A stretch of DNA of 9,944 nt from an uncultured Carnobacterium sp. (GCA_937976325.1 CALJSD010000092.1:1-9944); one strand, 5' to 3'. Positions 1 through 6,509 are shown, numbered from the stretch's first letter. The notes: generated by a model not told the origin, from the sequence alone. Program-made: numbers and translations.

Positions 1-35
1 AAAAACAAAAATAAAATTCTTCGGGGGTTATCATT

Positions 36-1013
36 GTGGAACATTATTCCGATCCTAATTTAAAAATATTCGCTTTAAGCTCAAATCGTCCTTTGGCTGC
101 AAAAATTGCAGAGGAAATTGGTTTAGAACTTGGTCAAGTATCTGTTACTCAGTTCAGCGATGGTGAGATTAAAATCAATATCGATGAAAGTGTACGTGGT
201 TGCCATGTGTATATCGTTCAATCAACTTCTTATCCAGTAAATGATAACTTAATGGAGTTATTAATCATGGTGGATGCATTACGCCGTGCGAGTGCAAAAA
301 CAATTAACATTGTTATTCCTTACTATGGATACGCTCGTCAAGACCGTAAAGCACAATCTCGTGAACCAATCACAGCAAAATTAGTTGCAAACATGATTAC
401 TCAAGCAGGTGCAGACCGTGTGTTAACACTTGATTTACACGCTGCCCAAATTCAAGGGTTCTTCGACATTCCAGTGGACCACTTATTAGGAGCTCCACTT
501 CTTGCGAACCACTTCTTAGAAAACAACTTCAAAGATAAAGATATCGTTGTTGTATCTCCTGACCACGGTGGGGTAACTCGTGCTCGTAAAATGGCTGAGT
601 TCTTACACGCACCTATCGCGATTGTTGATAAACGTCGTCCAAAAGCAAACGTGGCAGAAGTCATGAACATCATCGGTGAAGTAAAAGGAAAAGTTGCCGT
701 ATTAATCGACGATATGATTGATACAGCTGGAACAATCACTCTTGCTGCACAAGCGATTAAAGATGCAGGTGCTGAAGAAGTGTACGCTTGCTGTACGCAC
801 GCTGTATTATCTGGTCCAGCATTAGACCGTTTTAACGACTCAGTGATTAAAGAAGTAGTTGTAACAGACTCAATCGAAGTTCCTGAAGAAAAAACAGGTG
901 GTAAGATTGTTCAAATCAGCGTAGACCAATTAATGGCGGAAGCAATTCGTCGTATTCACGAAAACCGCTCAGTGAGTCCGTTGTTTATCGAGAAATTTAC
1001 TATTTTAGATTAA
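36..1013 (+). CDS. prs: Ribose-phosphate pyrophosphokinase (PRPP synthetase, class I)
   Basis: Makes 5-phosphoribosyl-1-pyrophosphate from ribose 5-phosphate and ATP in the cytoplasm, feeding purine, pyrimidine, histidine, tryptophan and NAD synthesis. The 325-residue product has the usual family length. Visible landmarks are the FSDGE segment (40-44), the catalytic flexible loop YARQDRKAQSREP (99-111), the DLHAAQIQGFFDIPVD segment (133-148, metal and ATP site) and the PRPP-binding loop LIDDMIDTAGT (223-233). All are intact, so the enzyme should be active. The GTG at 36 is chosen because a G-rich ribosome binding site (GGGGGT, about 23-28) lies just upstream and the N-terminus (EHYSDPNLKIFALSSN) fits the family. 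The promoter must lie before the window; in Firmicutes prs usually follows glmU. A strong terminator follows the stop. Confidence 0.97.
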   Translation: MEHYSDPNLKIFALSSNRPLAAKIAEEIGLELGQVSVTQFSDGEIKINIDESVRGCHVYIVQSTSYPVNDNLMELLIMVDALRRASAKTINIVIPYYGYARQDRKAQSREPITAKLVANMITQAGADRVLTLDLHAAQIQGFFDIPVDHLLGAPLLANHFLENNFKDKDIVVVSPDHGGVTRARKMAEFLHAPIAIVDKRRPKANVAEVMNIIGEVKGKVAVLIDDMIDTAGTITLAAQAIKDAGAEEVYACCTHAVLSGPALDRFNDSVIKEVVVTDSIEVPEEKTGGKIVQISVDQLMAEAIRRIHENRSVSPLFIEKFTILD

Positions 1014-1030
1014 TAAAGAATTGTTAAAAT

Positions 1031-1066
1031 AAATGAGCCGAGGCTATAGTCTCGGCTCATTTTTGT
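1031..1066 (+). terminator. Rho-independent terminator after prs
   Basis: AAATGAGCCGAG (1031-1042) pairs perfectly with CTCGGCTCATTT (1051-1062) around an 8-nt loop, and the run continues ATTTTTGTTT. The A-rich left flank means it could also work from the other strand, although no minus-strand gene is seen. The loop contains TATAGT, 18 nt after TTGTTA (1021-1026), which by chance or design resembles a promoter. Confidence 0.92.
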
Positions 1067-1095
1067 TTATACTAAATCTAACATAGGAGGTTCGT

Positions 1096-1566
1096 ATGGA
1101 ACAAAAAGTGTCAAACAAAGCAGGGTGGTTTACCCTTATCTCATTTATTTGTTCGGTGGTTACACTGCTGACGTTTGAAGAGATGGATTCATCTTTTAAA
1201 ACTATTGAAAATATGGACGAAATCGGAGCAACTATTTTAGTGCTATTTTCAGCGATGACCATCGGCGGATTCTTCTGGATGGGGATGAATTATTGGAGAA
1301 AAACTCATCAGGAACTTGTGAAGTTGCAATATACATCGGCTACTCCTGAAACGATTGAAGACTATTACAGAGCAACCGCAAAGGCTGTTCGCAAGGTTGG
1401 TTTTTCTGCCATCATATTGGCGCTCATGATTGGAGTGTTTTCGCAGTTCAATAGTATTATTGAAGTGATTGGTTTGGTGGTGTTCCTATTTGGAATTTGC
1501 ATTTGTTTATTATCGCTGGCCCCAAAATCGCTTGCCAAACAAATTCAGAAACAAAATATTCGATAA
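1096..1566 (+). CDS. Four-pass membrane protein, function unknown
   Basis: I do not recognise this 156-residue protein. Hydrophobic stretches at about 11-27, 44-65, 101-117 and 121-142 suggest four membrane segments. Between the second and third lies a polar, charged stretch (66-100) with WRKTHQELVK and TPETIEDYYRATAKAVRK, probably cytoplasmic by the positive-inside rule. The C-terminus is basic (KSLAKQIQKQNIR). The start is secure: AGGAGG at 1084-1089 sits six bases before the ATG. It is the first of three small membrane-protein genes, with only 16 nt to the next start. No strong promoter is seen between the prs terminator and this gene; a TATACT at 1068-1073 could be a -10 box but has no clear -35, so read-through from prs is possible. 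Confidence 0.85.
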   Translation: MEQKVSNKAGWFTLISFICSVVTLLTFEEMDSSFKTIENMDEIGATILVLFSAMTIGGFFWMGMNYWRKTHQELVKLQYTSATPETIEDYYRATAKAVRKVGFSAIILALMIGVFSQFNSIIEVIGLVVFLFGICICLLSLAPKSLAKQIQKQNIR

Positions 1567-1582
1567 TTGTTGGAGGGTTTTC

Positions 1583-1864
1583 ATGAAACTAGAGAAAGCA
1601 AAAAGTATTGCAGAGGTCTTGATGTGGCTTGGATTAGTGCCACAATGGATTTTCATGACCAGTCGTGGTGTCCCAGGAGGACTGTTGATTGCCATCTTCA
1701 TCATGCCGATTCTCATGATCATGACATTTATCAGTTTCATGATGTACGTTTTCATTGCACTCGAAGAAAAATCGGTTAAAGACACTTGGTGGCAACTACT
1801 GCTCACAGGCACTTGGGTCACCTTTTTGTTATTGGTCTTCAATGGAGTAATTAGATTGGGATAA
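1583..1864 (+). CDS. Small three-pass membrane protein, paralogue of the next gene
   Basis: A 93-residue hydrophobic protein of unknown function with membrane segments at about 9-24, 31-58 and 72-90. GGAGGG (1572-1577) lies five bases before the ATG and fixes the start; the open frame extends upstream to 1469 but those codons overlap the previous gene and have no ribosome site. A charged loop (ALEEKSVKDTWWQLLLTG, 61-78) separates the second and third membrane segments. The same layout and closely similar residues (A-x-VLMW near the N-terminus, K-x-T-x-WQL-x-LTG before the last helix) recur in the next gene, so the two are probably ancient tandem duplicates. Likely co-transcribed with both neighbours. 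Confidence 0.82.
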   Translation: MKLEKAKSIAEVLMWLGLVPQWIFMTSRGVPGGLLIAIFIMPILMIMTFISFMMYVFIALEEKSVKDTWWQLLLTGTWVTFLLLVFNGVIRLG

Positions 1865-1887
1865 AAAGGTTTAGAAGGAATAATTTT

Positions 1888-2205
1888 ATGGAAACACAAC
1901 GTTTGGAGAAACAACCTGGGTTAGTAAAAATGCATAAAGTCGCTACTGTCTTGATGTGGATTTCGTGGGCCCTTTTCTTTGTGGCGATGTTAGGAACGTA
2001 CCACTTTTTCTTAGCAGGGGAACAACTACTCCTTGTGATGCTGTCTATTATAGCAGTGGCGGCAGTGGGGTTCCTTCTCAGTTTCTCATTGTTTGGTTGG
2101 ATTTCGTTTGAACTAAAAACACTGAAAGAAACGGGATGGCAGTTGTTCTTAACAGGCGGATTCCTCATTATGTTCTGGCTGCTTTCAATGAGACTCTTTT
2201 ATTAA
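1888..2205 (+). CDS. Small three-pass membrane protein, paralogue of the preceding gene
   Basis: A 105-residue membrane protein of unknown function. It has a short polar N-terminus (METQRLEKQPGLVKMHK), then hydrophobic segments at about 18-38, 44-73 and 83-103. The loop FELKTLKETGWQLFLTG (74-90) matches the corresponding loop of the upstream protein, and VLMW (22-25) is shared too. AGAAGGA (1873-1879) lies eight bases before the ATG. The gap from the preceding stop is 23 nt, as in an operon. No catalytic or metal-binding residues stand out, so a structural, sensory or immunity-like role cannot be told apart. Confidence 0.83.
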   Translation: METQRLEKQPGLVKMHKVATVLMWISWALFFVAMLGTYHFFLAGEQLLLVMLSIIAVAAVGFLLSFSLFGWISFELKTLKETGWQLFLTGGFLIMFWLLSMRLFY

Positions 2206-2215
2206 GGGGAATCAA

Positions 2216-2244
2216 ATGCAAGAAAGCTCGGGTTATGGTACAAT
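2216..2244 (+). promoter_or_regulatory. Extended -10 promoter for dusB(-lysS)
   Basis: TGGTACAAT (2236-2244) is a TGn-extended -10 box identical to the one before lysS. At 17 nt upstream there is only a weak -35 (ATGCAA, 2216-2221), as is common for extended -10 promoters. The transcript would start near 2251, giving a leader of roughly 125 nt before dusB. Confidence 0.6.
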
Positions 2245-2272
2245 AATCCGGCAAGAAATAAGTGAACTTAGC

Positions 2273-2314
2273 GCACGAGTCGCACTCACTATTGGTGATG
2301 CAGCTCGTGCTTTT
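2273..2314 (+). promoter_or_regulatory. Strong hairpin with short T tail in the dusB leader
   Basis: GCACGAG (2273-2279) pairs with CTCGTGC (2304-2310); inside it GCA/TGC and TCAC/GTGA extend the stem to about 15 pairs with one mismatch and one bulged base, closing on a 5-nt loop. Four T follow (2311-2314). It could terminate the upstream membrane-gene transcripts, act as an attenuator in the dusB leader, or just be structure in a broken small gene. The T tail is short for an efficient terminator. Confidence 0.5.
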
Positions 2315-2377
2315 CGATTGAGTTAGAAAAAGTCGTTCACTTGATAGACGATTCAAAGATTGAAAAAGGAGATTAAG

Positions 2378-3394
2378 ATGAGTTTCAAAATTGGAGATAT
2401 TCAAATTGATAATAGCGTAGTTGTGGCCCCGATGGCTGGGATTTCGAACTCTGCTTTCCGTGTCACTGTGAAAGAATTCGGTGCCGGTTTAGTGGTTTGC
2501 GAAATGATCAGCGACAAAGGGATTCAATTTCGTAATGAGAAAACATTAAGCATGCTTCATATCGAGCCAAACGAGTATCCACTCAGCGTTCAAATCATGG
2601 GTGGGAACAAAGATACTTTAGTGGAGGCTGCGAAATACGTAGCTGAAAATACAGAAGCGGCGATTATCGACATCAACATGGGATGCCCTGTAAACAAAGT
2701 GATTAAGGCAGAAGCCGGCGCGAAATGGTTACTAGACCCAAATAAAGTATACGAAATGGTTGCGGCAGTAGTAGACGCAGTGGATAAACCTGTAACCGTG
2801 AAGATGCGTACAGGATGGGACCACGAGCATTTATATGCGGTGGAGAATGCCCTTGCTGCAGAACGTGCGGGTGCTAGTGCCGTTGCGATGCATGGCCGTA
2901 CTCGTGTTCAAATGTATGACGGAAAAGCCGACTGGGAAATCCTTGGTGAAGTGAAGAAGAACTTAACGCGCATTCCTTTAATCGGAAACGGGGACGTTCG
3001 TAGCCCAGAAGATGCTAAACGCATGATTGATATTGCAGGCGTGGATGGCGTTATGATTGGACGTGCAGCCTTAGCGAACCCTTGGATGATTCGTCAAACG
3101 GTTCATTATTTAGAAACAGGAGAATTGCTTCCTGAAAATACCGTTCCAGAGAAAATCGAAATTGCAAAATTACACTTACAACGACTTGCAAACCTTAAAG
3201 GCGAAGCAGTCGCAACGAAAGAATTCCGTAAGCTTGCAGGCTATTACTTAAAAGGAGTGCCACGTGCCTCTAAAACAAAAGTAGCCATTAATGAAGCTGA
3301 GAATTTACAAACCGTAGAAGCGTTATTAGACCAATTCGTGGTAGAACATTTAGAGCGTGAAGAACGTCAAAAACAACGCTTGGCAGAAATTTAA
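2378..3394 (+). CDS. dusB: tRNA-dihydrouridine synthase (DusB family)
   Basis: FMN enzyme that reduces specific uridines in the tRNA D-loop to dihydrouridine using NADPH. The 338-residue product has a TIM-barrel N-terminal part with the FMN-binding VAPMAGISNSAFR (16-28), the catalytic cysteine in DINMGCPVNKV (98-108, Cys103), VKMRTGW (141-147), MHGRTR (171-176), GNGDV (203-207) and the phosphate-binding GVMIGRAALANPW (224-236), then a helical tRNA-binding C-terminal part. The ATG at 2378 is chosen over an in-frame TTG at 2360 because AAAAAGGAG (2364-2371) lies between them at the right distance from the ATG. It pairs with lysS downstream, a linkage well known in Firmicutes. No terminator is seen between the two. 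Confidence 0.96.
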   Translation: MSFKIGDIQIDNSVVVAPMAGISNSAFRVTVKEFGAGLVVCEMISDKGIQFRNEKTLSMLHIEPNEYPLSVQIMGGNKDTLVEAAKYVAENTEAAIIDINMGCPVNKVIKAEAGAKWLLDPNKVYEMVAAVVDAVDKPVTVKMRTGWDHEHLYAVENALAAERAGASAVAMHGRTRVQMYDGKADWEILGEVKKNLTRIPLIGNGDVRSPEDAKRMIDIAGVDGVMIGRAALANPWMIRQTVHYLETGELLPENTVPEKIEIAKLHLQRLANLKGEAVATKEFRKLAGYYLKGVPRASKTKVAINEAENLQTVEALLDQFVVEHLEREERQKQRLAEI

Positions 3395-3413
3395 GCAAAA
3401 AGCCTTGAAATAC

Positions 3414-3443
3414 TTTCAATAAAGCCTCTTCTTTTGGTACAAT
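3414..3443 (+). promoter_or_regulatory. Extended -10 promoter for lysS
   Basis: TTGGTACAAT ends at 3443 and contains the extended -10 box TGGTACAAT (3435-3443). A weak -35 (TTTCAA, 3414-3419) lies 18 nt upstream. Transcription would start near 3450, so lysS can be expressed apart from dusB. A small TTGAAA/TTTCAA inverted repeat (3405-3419) spans the -35 area; its meaning is unclear. Confidence 0.6.
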
Positions 3444-3488
3444 AAGGAGAGTTATGAAGAACAAGCATCGTTCAAAGGAGGAACAAAC

Positions 3489-4994
3489 GTGTCTTTCGAA
3501 GTAGAAACACAAGAAACATTAAATGACCAATTACAAGTTCGTCGTGAAAAAATGAATCAATTACGCGAAAAAGGAATCGATCCTTTCGGTACTGGATTCA
3601 AACAAAAAAATACAACTGAAGAAATCCACAAACAATTTGAAGGAGCTACTAAGGAATCTCTTGCTGAACAAGAACCTGTAACTGTTCAAATTGCTGGACG
3701 GTTGATGACAAAACGTGGAAAAGGGAAAGCTGGTTTTGCCCACATCCAAGACGGCAAAGGCCAAATCCAAATTTACGTACGTAAAGATGCTGTTGGAGAT
3801 GATGCGTACGAACTTTTCACAAAAGCAGACTTAGGGGACATCGTTGGTGTTGTTGGAACTGTTATGGTGACAAACACTGGTGAATTATCTGTTAAAGCGC
3901 AACAATTCGTTCATTTAACAAAAGCGCTTCGTCCACTTCCTGATAAATATCACGGATTAACAAACGTAGAACAACAATATCGTCAACGTTACTTAGACTT
4001 AATCAGTAACCGCGAAAGCTTTGACCGTTTCGTAACACGTAGTAAAATCATCCGTGAAATCCGTCGTTACTTAGACGAACGTGATTACTTAGAAGTTGAA
4101 ACTCCAGTACTACACACATTAGCGGGTGGGGCAAATGCTCGTCCATTTATCACACACCACAATGCGTTAGACATGGAATTATACATGCGTATCGCTACTG
4201 AATTACATTTAAAACGTTTAGTAGTAGGTGGGATGGAACGCGTATACGAAATCGGACGTGTGTTCCGTAACGAAGGTATTGATACAACTCACAACCCTGA
4301 ATTTACTTCAATCGAAATCTATACAGCTTACACAGACTACAAAGATGTCATGGATTTAACAGAAGGAATCATCTCAGACGTTGCCAAGAGAGTATTAGGA
4401 ACAACATTAGTTCCTTACGGCGAACATGAAGTGGAATTAAAAGCTCCATGGAAGAGAATTCATATGGTAGATGCGATTAAAGAAGTAACAGGTGTTGACT
4501 TCTGGCCGCATATGACAGACGAAGAAGCACGCGCTATCGCGAAAGAAAAAGGCGTGAAAGTCGAAGATTCAATGACATTCGGACATGTCGTGAACGAATT
4601 CTTCGAAACATTCGTTGAAGAAACATTAATCCAACCAACATTCATCTACGGACATCCAGTGGAAGTATCTCCATTAGCTCGTAAAAATGATGAAGACCCA
4701 CGCTTCACAGATCGTTTCGAATGCTTCATCTGTACAAAAGAGTACGGAAATGGCTTCACGGAGTTAACAGACCCAATCGATCAACGTGAACGTTTCATGA
4801 AACAAGTAGAAGAAAAATCTGCTGGGAACGACGAAGCGCATCCACATGATGAAGACTTCATCCAAGCGTTGGAATATGGTTTATCTCCAACGGGTGGGGT
4901 AGGTATCGGAATTGACCGTTTAGTTATGTTACTTACAAACAGCCAATCAATCCGTAATGTCCTATTATTCCCAACAATGAAAAACTTAGACTAA
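3489..4994 (+). CDS. lysS: Lysine--tRNA ligase (class II lysyl-tRNA synthetase)
   Basis: Charges tRNA-Lys with lysine using ATP, in the cytoplasm. The 501-residue protein has the expected two-part layout: an N-terminal OB-fold anticodon-binding domain (about 64-145, VTVQIAGRLMTKRGKGKAGF onward) and a class II catalytic domain. Motif 1 lies around 182-208, motif 2 is visible as ERVYEIGRVFRNEGIDTTHNPEF (250-272), and motif 3 is GVGIGIDRL (470-478, Arg477). The start is GTG at 3489, with AAAGGAGG (3474-3481) seven bases upstream. The segment before TELTDPIDQRERF reads EYGNGF where most LysS I know read EYANAF; this is a mild variant and should not abolish activity. A strong terminator follows. 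Confidence 0.97.
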   Translation: MSFEVETQETLNDQLQVRREKMNQLREKGIDPFGTGFKQKNTTEEIHKQFEGATKESLAEQEPVTVQIAGRLMTKRGKGKAGFAHIQDGKGQIQIYVRKDAVGDDAYELFTKADLGDIVGVVGTVMVTNTGELSVKAQQFVHLTKALRPLPDKYHGLTNVEQQYRQRYLDLISNRESFDRFVTRSKIIREIRRYLDERDYLEVETPVLHTLAGGANARPFITHHNALDMELYMRIATELHLKRLVVGGMERVYEIGRVFRNEGIDTTHNPEFTSIEIYTAYTDYKDVMDLTEGIISDVAKRVLGTTLVPYGEHEVELKAPWKRIHMVDAIKEVTGVDFWPHMTDEEARAIAKEKGVKVEDSMTFGHVVNEFFETFVEETLIQPTFIYGHPVEVSPLARKNDEDPRFTDRFECFICTKEYGNGFTELTDPIDQRERFMKQVEEKSAGNDEAHPHDEDFIQALEYGLSPTGGVGIGIDRLVMLLTNSQSIRNVLLFPTMKNLD

Positions 4995-5008
4995 TATTGA
5001 ATTTAGTG

Positions 5009-5045
5009 CCCCGTTTAAGGTTCGCCTTAGACGGGGTGTTTTTTT
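5009..5045 (+). terminator. Rho-independent terminator after lysS
   Basis: CCCCGT-T-TAAGG (5009-5020) pairs with CCTTA-G-ACGGGG (5025-5036), twelve pairs including one T-G wobble, closed by a TTCG tetraloop, followed by TG and a run of seven T. A textbook strong terminator, 14 nt after the lysS stop. Confidence 0.95.
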
Positions 5046-5055
5046 GTTTAACCGC

Positions 5056-5091
5056 AATTATCATATATGATAATTATCTTTTATGATAATT
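5056..5091 (+). promoter_or_regulatory. Palindromic operator-like site with a third half-site
   Basis: AATTATCATA (5056-5065) is followed directly by its exact reverse complement TATGATAATT (5066-5075), then six bases, then a second exact TATGATAATT (5082-5091). The two direct copies are 16 nt apart, about one and a half helical turns. Such half-sites suggest a dimeric repressor or activator with a secondary site. The GATAAT/ATTATC words resemble the building blocks of Fur-family boxes, but the spacing does not match the usual 7-1-7 layout, so no regulator is named. It lies 70-105 nt upstream of the lrgA promoter. The rest of 4995-5303 holds the lysS terminator, this promoter and the lrgA leader; 5092-5160 shows nothing further. 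Confidence 0.5.
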
Positions 5092-5161
5092 CCGAAAAGT
5101 GATTCAAGTAAACAGGCCAGATTTAGAACACTAAAAGTAACAAATGTTCACAGGATTCTAG

Positions 5162-5190
5162 TTGACTTTCCGTACATTTGAATATACTAT
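5162..5190 (+). promoter_or_regulatory. Promoter for lrgAB
   Basis: TTGACT (5162-5167) is a near-perfect -35. The -10 is either TATACT (5183-5188, 15-nt spacer, 5 of 6 matches) or TACTAT (5185-5190, 17-nt spacer, 4 of 6). The transcript would begin near 5195 and carry a leader of about 110 nt. Confidence 0.65.
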
Positions 5191-5200
5191 GAGGGCAAGT

Positions 5201-5288
5201 TGGAAGAGAGAGCTTTTCCAGACCGAATTTAATCCAAACAATGAGACCTACACGCGATTCGAGCACGGCTTGAAGAGGGTGCTTTTTT
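5201..5288 (+). promoter_or_regulatory. Structured lrgA leader with a possible transcription attenuator
   Basis: The leader has two hairpins. The first, TGGAAGAG (5201-5208) with CTTTTCCA (5213-5220), has eight pairs around a 4-nt loop. The second, AGCAC (5262-5266) with GTGCT (5279-5283), is extended inside by CTT/GAG and runs straight into six T (5283-5288), the form of an intrinsic terminator. It ends four bases before the lrgA ribosome site (AAAGGAGAT, 5292-5300). A terminator placed between a promoter and its first gene is the usual sign of attenuation. I see no T-box, PyrR or known riboswitch consensus, and cannot identify an alternative antiterminator fold with certainty. Confidence 0.45.
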
Positions 5289-5303
5289 ACTAAAGGAGAT
5301 CTA

Positions 5304-5675
5304 ATGAAATATTTTAAGCAGTTTGGCTGGATTATGATTGTGACCTGTATCGGTGAAATCATGAAATATTACATCCCTCTTCCGATTCCAGCAAGTATCT
5401 ATGGGCTGGCTTTGATGATGGCGTTATTAATGACGGGTGTTGTTAAAATTGAAAAAGTATATCAAGCAGGAACGTTTTTAATCGAGATTATGTCGTTAAT
5501 GTTTATTCCAGCAGCCGTTGGAATTATCGAATCGTGGGATCAATTGCATCGTATTATTGTACCAGTATCTATCATCACGATTATTACAACATTTGTAGTG
5601 ATGATTGTTTCGGGAAAAGTAACGCAATACGTCCTCGAGAAAGGAGCCCAAGATGGTGAATCAACTCGTTCTTAA
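5304..5675 (+). CDS. lrgA: LrgA/CidA family holin-like membrane protein
   Basis: A 123-residue protein of the LrgA/CidA family, small membrane proteins linked to control of murein hydrolase activity and cell lysis and, in several species, to pyruvate transport together with LrgB. It has four hydrophobic segments (about 5-22, 29-47, 56-76, 83-103). The family signature appears as PLPIPASIYGLALMM (25-39) and FIPAAVGI (67-74). AAAGGAGAT (5292-5300) fixes the ATG. The last 23 bases overlap the start of lrgB, so the two are translationally coupled. Expression probably depends on the upstream leader. With lrgB interrupted, LrgA may now work alone or not at all. cidA is the alternative name; sequence alone does not separate them. 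Confidence 0.88.
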   Translation: MKYFKQFGWIMIVTCIGEIMKYYIPLPIPASIYGLALMMALLMTGVVKIEKVYQAGTFLIEIMSLMFIPAAVGIIESWDQLHRIIVPVSIITIITTFVVMIVSGKVTQYVLEKGAQDGESTRS

Positions 5676-6348
5676 TACAGCGACAATCGGGCTCGTGATT
5701 AGTATTATCGGTTTTGAAATCGGCGTATTTTTACGTGACCGTTATAAGTGGCCAATCTTCAATCCGCTACTTGTAGCGATTATTTTCGTCATTATCGTAT
5801 TGAATATCTTTAATATCGACTACGATAGCTATTATGCGAGTGCGGATAACTTGAGCTATCTCTTGACGCCCGCGACGGTCTGCTTAGCGATTCCGTTGTA
5901 TCAACAAATCGAGCAATTGAAAAAGCATAAAGGAGCCATCTTTGCAGGGGTTACTGCCGGGGTGTTGACGAGCCTATGCACGGTTTGGGTGTTATCATTC
6001 GTTTTCCAATTAACGCACGAATAGTACGTGACCTTATTGCCAAAATCGATTACGACTGCCATTGGGATGGGGTTGTCTCAAGAGTCAGGTGGATATGTGA
6101 CGATTACGGTAGCAGTGATTATCCTTACAGGGGTTCTAGGAAATATGTTTTGTGAAATCATCTGTAAGCTTACAGGCATTACGCATCCTGTTGCGAAAGG
6201 GATTGCGATTGGAACATCTTCCCATGCGATTGGAACAGCGCGTGCGATGCAATTAGGAGAAGTCGAAGGTGCGATGAGCGGCTTATCTATTGTGATTTCA
6301 GGGATTATCACATTAGTCGGCGCACAAATTTTTGCAGGATTTATTTAA
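5653..6348 (+). pseudogene. lrgB: LrgB family membrane protein interrupted by an in-frame TAG
   Basis: LrgB is the multi-pass partner of LrgA. The frame is intact from the ATG at 5653 (AAAGGAG at 5640-5646) to TAA at 6346-6348 except for TAG at 6022-6024, codon 124. Reading through it gives 231 residues, the normal LrgB length, and the family landmarks lie on both sides: LTPATVCLAIPLY (71-83) before, LLPKSITTAIG (128-138) and GIAIGTSSHAIGTARA (183-197) after. No frameshift or deletion is present, so a single base change is enough to explain it. The first part (123 residues) keeps the N-terminal membrane segments. A GTG at 6028 could restart translation, but no ribosome site precedes it. Recent inactivation is most likely; a sequencing error, stop readthrough or a split protein are alternatives. 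Confidence 0.85.
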
Positions 6349-6349
6349 G

Positions 6350-6393
6350 AAGCGGAGAAAGAACAGAATTTCTGTTTTTTTCTCTGCTTTTCT
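6350..6393 (+). terminator. Terminator-like hairpin after lrgB
   Basis: AAGCGGAGAAAGAACAG (6350-6366) pairs with CTGTT...TTTCTCTGCTT (6372-6389), with small mismatches and a 5-nt loop, and TTTTC follows. The stem is long and T-rich on its right side. It starts two bases after the lrgB stop. Confidence 0.75.
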
Positions 6394-6400
6394 TTAGTCT

Positions 6401-6428
6401 TTGTCATACAAATTTAATGGAATAGTAT
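6401..6428 (+). promoter_or_regulatory. Possible promoter for dexB
   Basis: TTGTCA (6401-6406) and TAGTAT (6423-6428) are 16 nt apart. Another TA-rich stretch (6437-6449) offers a competing -10, so the exact start is unclear. No catabolite-response (cre) site is apparent in 6390-6509. Confidence 0.4.
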
Positions 6429-6509
6429 TCGAAAAATATATAGTATTTATGCGGATTTAGGGCTATCATGGAGGTGTAATCACTATCGCAATAGAAAAGA
6501 GAGATTGTT

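Larger units (their letters stand above)
2216..2376 (+). pseudogene. Possible small gene broken by a one-base frameshift, upstream of dusB
   Basis: An ATG at 2216 with a good ribosome site (AAGGGGA, 2204-2210, five bases away) opens a 36-codon frame that ends at TAG 2324-2326. At the T4 run (2311-2314) one extra T would move translation into the frame that reads IELEKVVHLIDDSKIEKGD and stops at TAA 2374-2376, one base before the dusB ATG. The rejoined product would be about 53 residues, charged and helical, in perfect operon spacing with both neighbours. That fit is the only argument for a gene; I recognise no family. Against it, an extended -10 promoter (2236-2244) and a strong hairpin (2273-2310) lie inside the frame, so this may be a plain 5' leader. 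Confidence 0.35.

Noticed and set aside
452..739. Minus-strand open frame inside prs
   Set aside because: A shadow of a well-conserved gene; no ribosome site and no recognisable product. The same holds for the other minus-strand frames throughout the window.
1567..1779. Plus-strand 70-codon frame overlapping the 1583 gene
   Set aside because: Out of frame with the well-supported membrane protein, rich in H and D with no hydrophobic pattern, and lacking its own ribosome site.
2360..2377. TTG start for dusB six codons upstream
   Set aside because: The AAAAAGGAG ribosome site lies within these codons and is spaced for the ATG at 2378.
3454..3504. 16-codon frame before lysS as a leader peptide
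   Set aside because: The predicted transcript starts near 3450, which leaves no ribosome site for this ATG; the apparent AAGGAGA overlaps the promoter edge.
5189..5293. 34-codon frame spanning the lrgA leader
   Set aside because: Its ATG overlaps the -10 region and lies before the expected transcript start, and no ribosome site precedes it; an open run of this length is unremarkable by chance.
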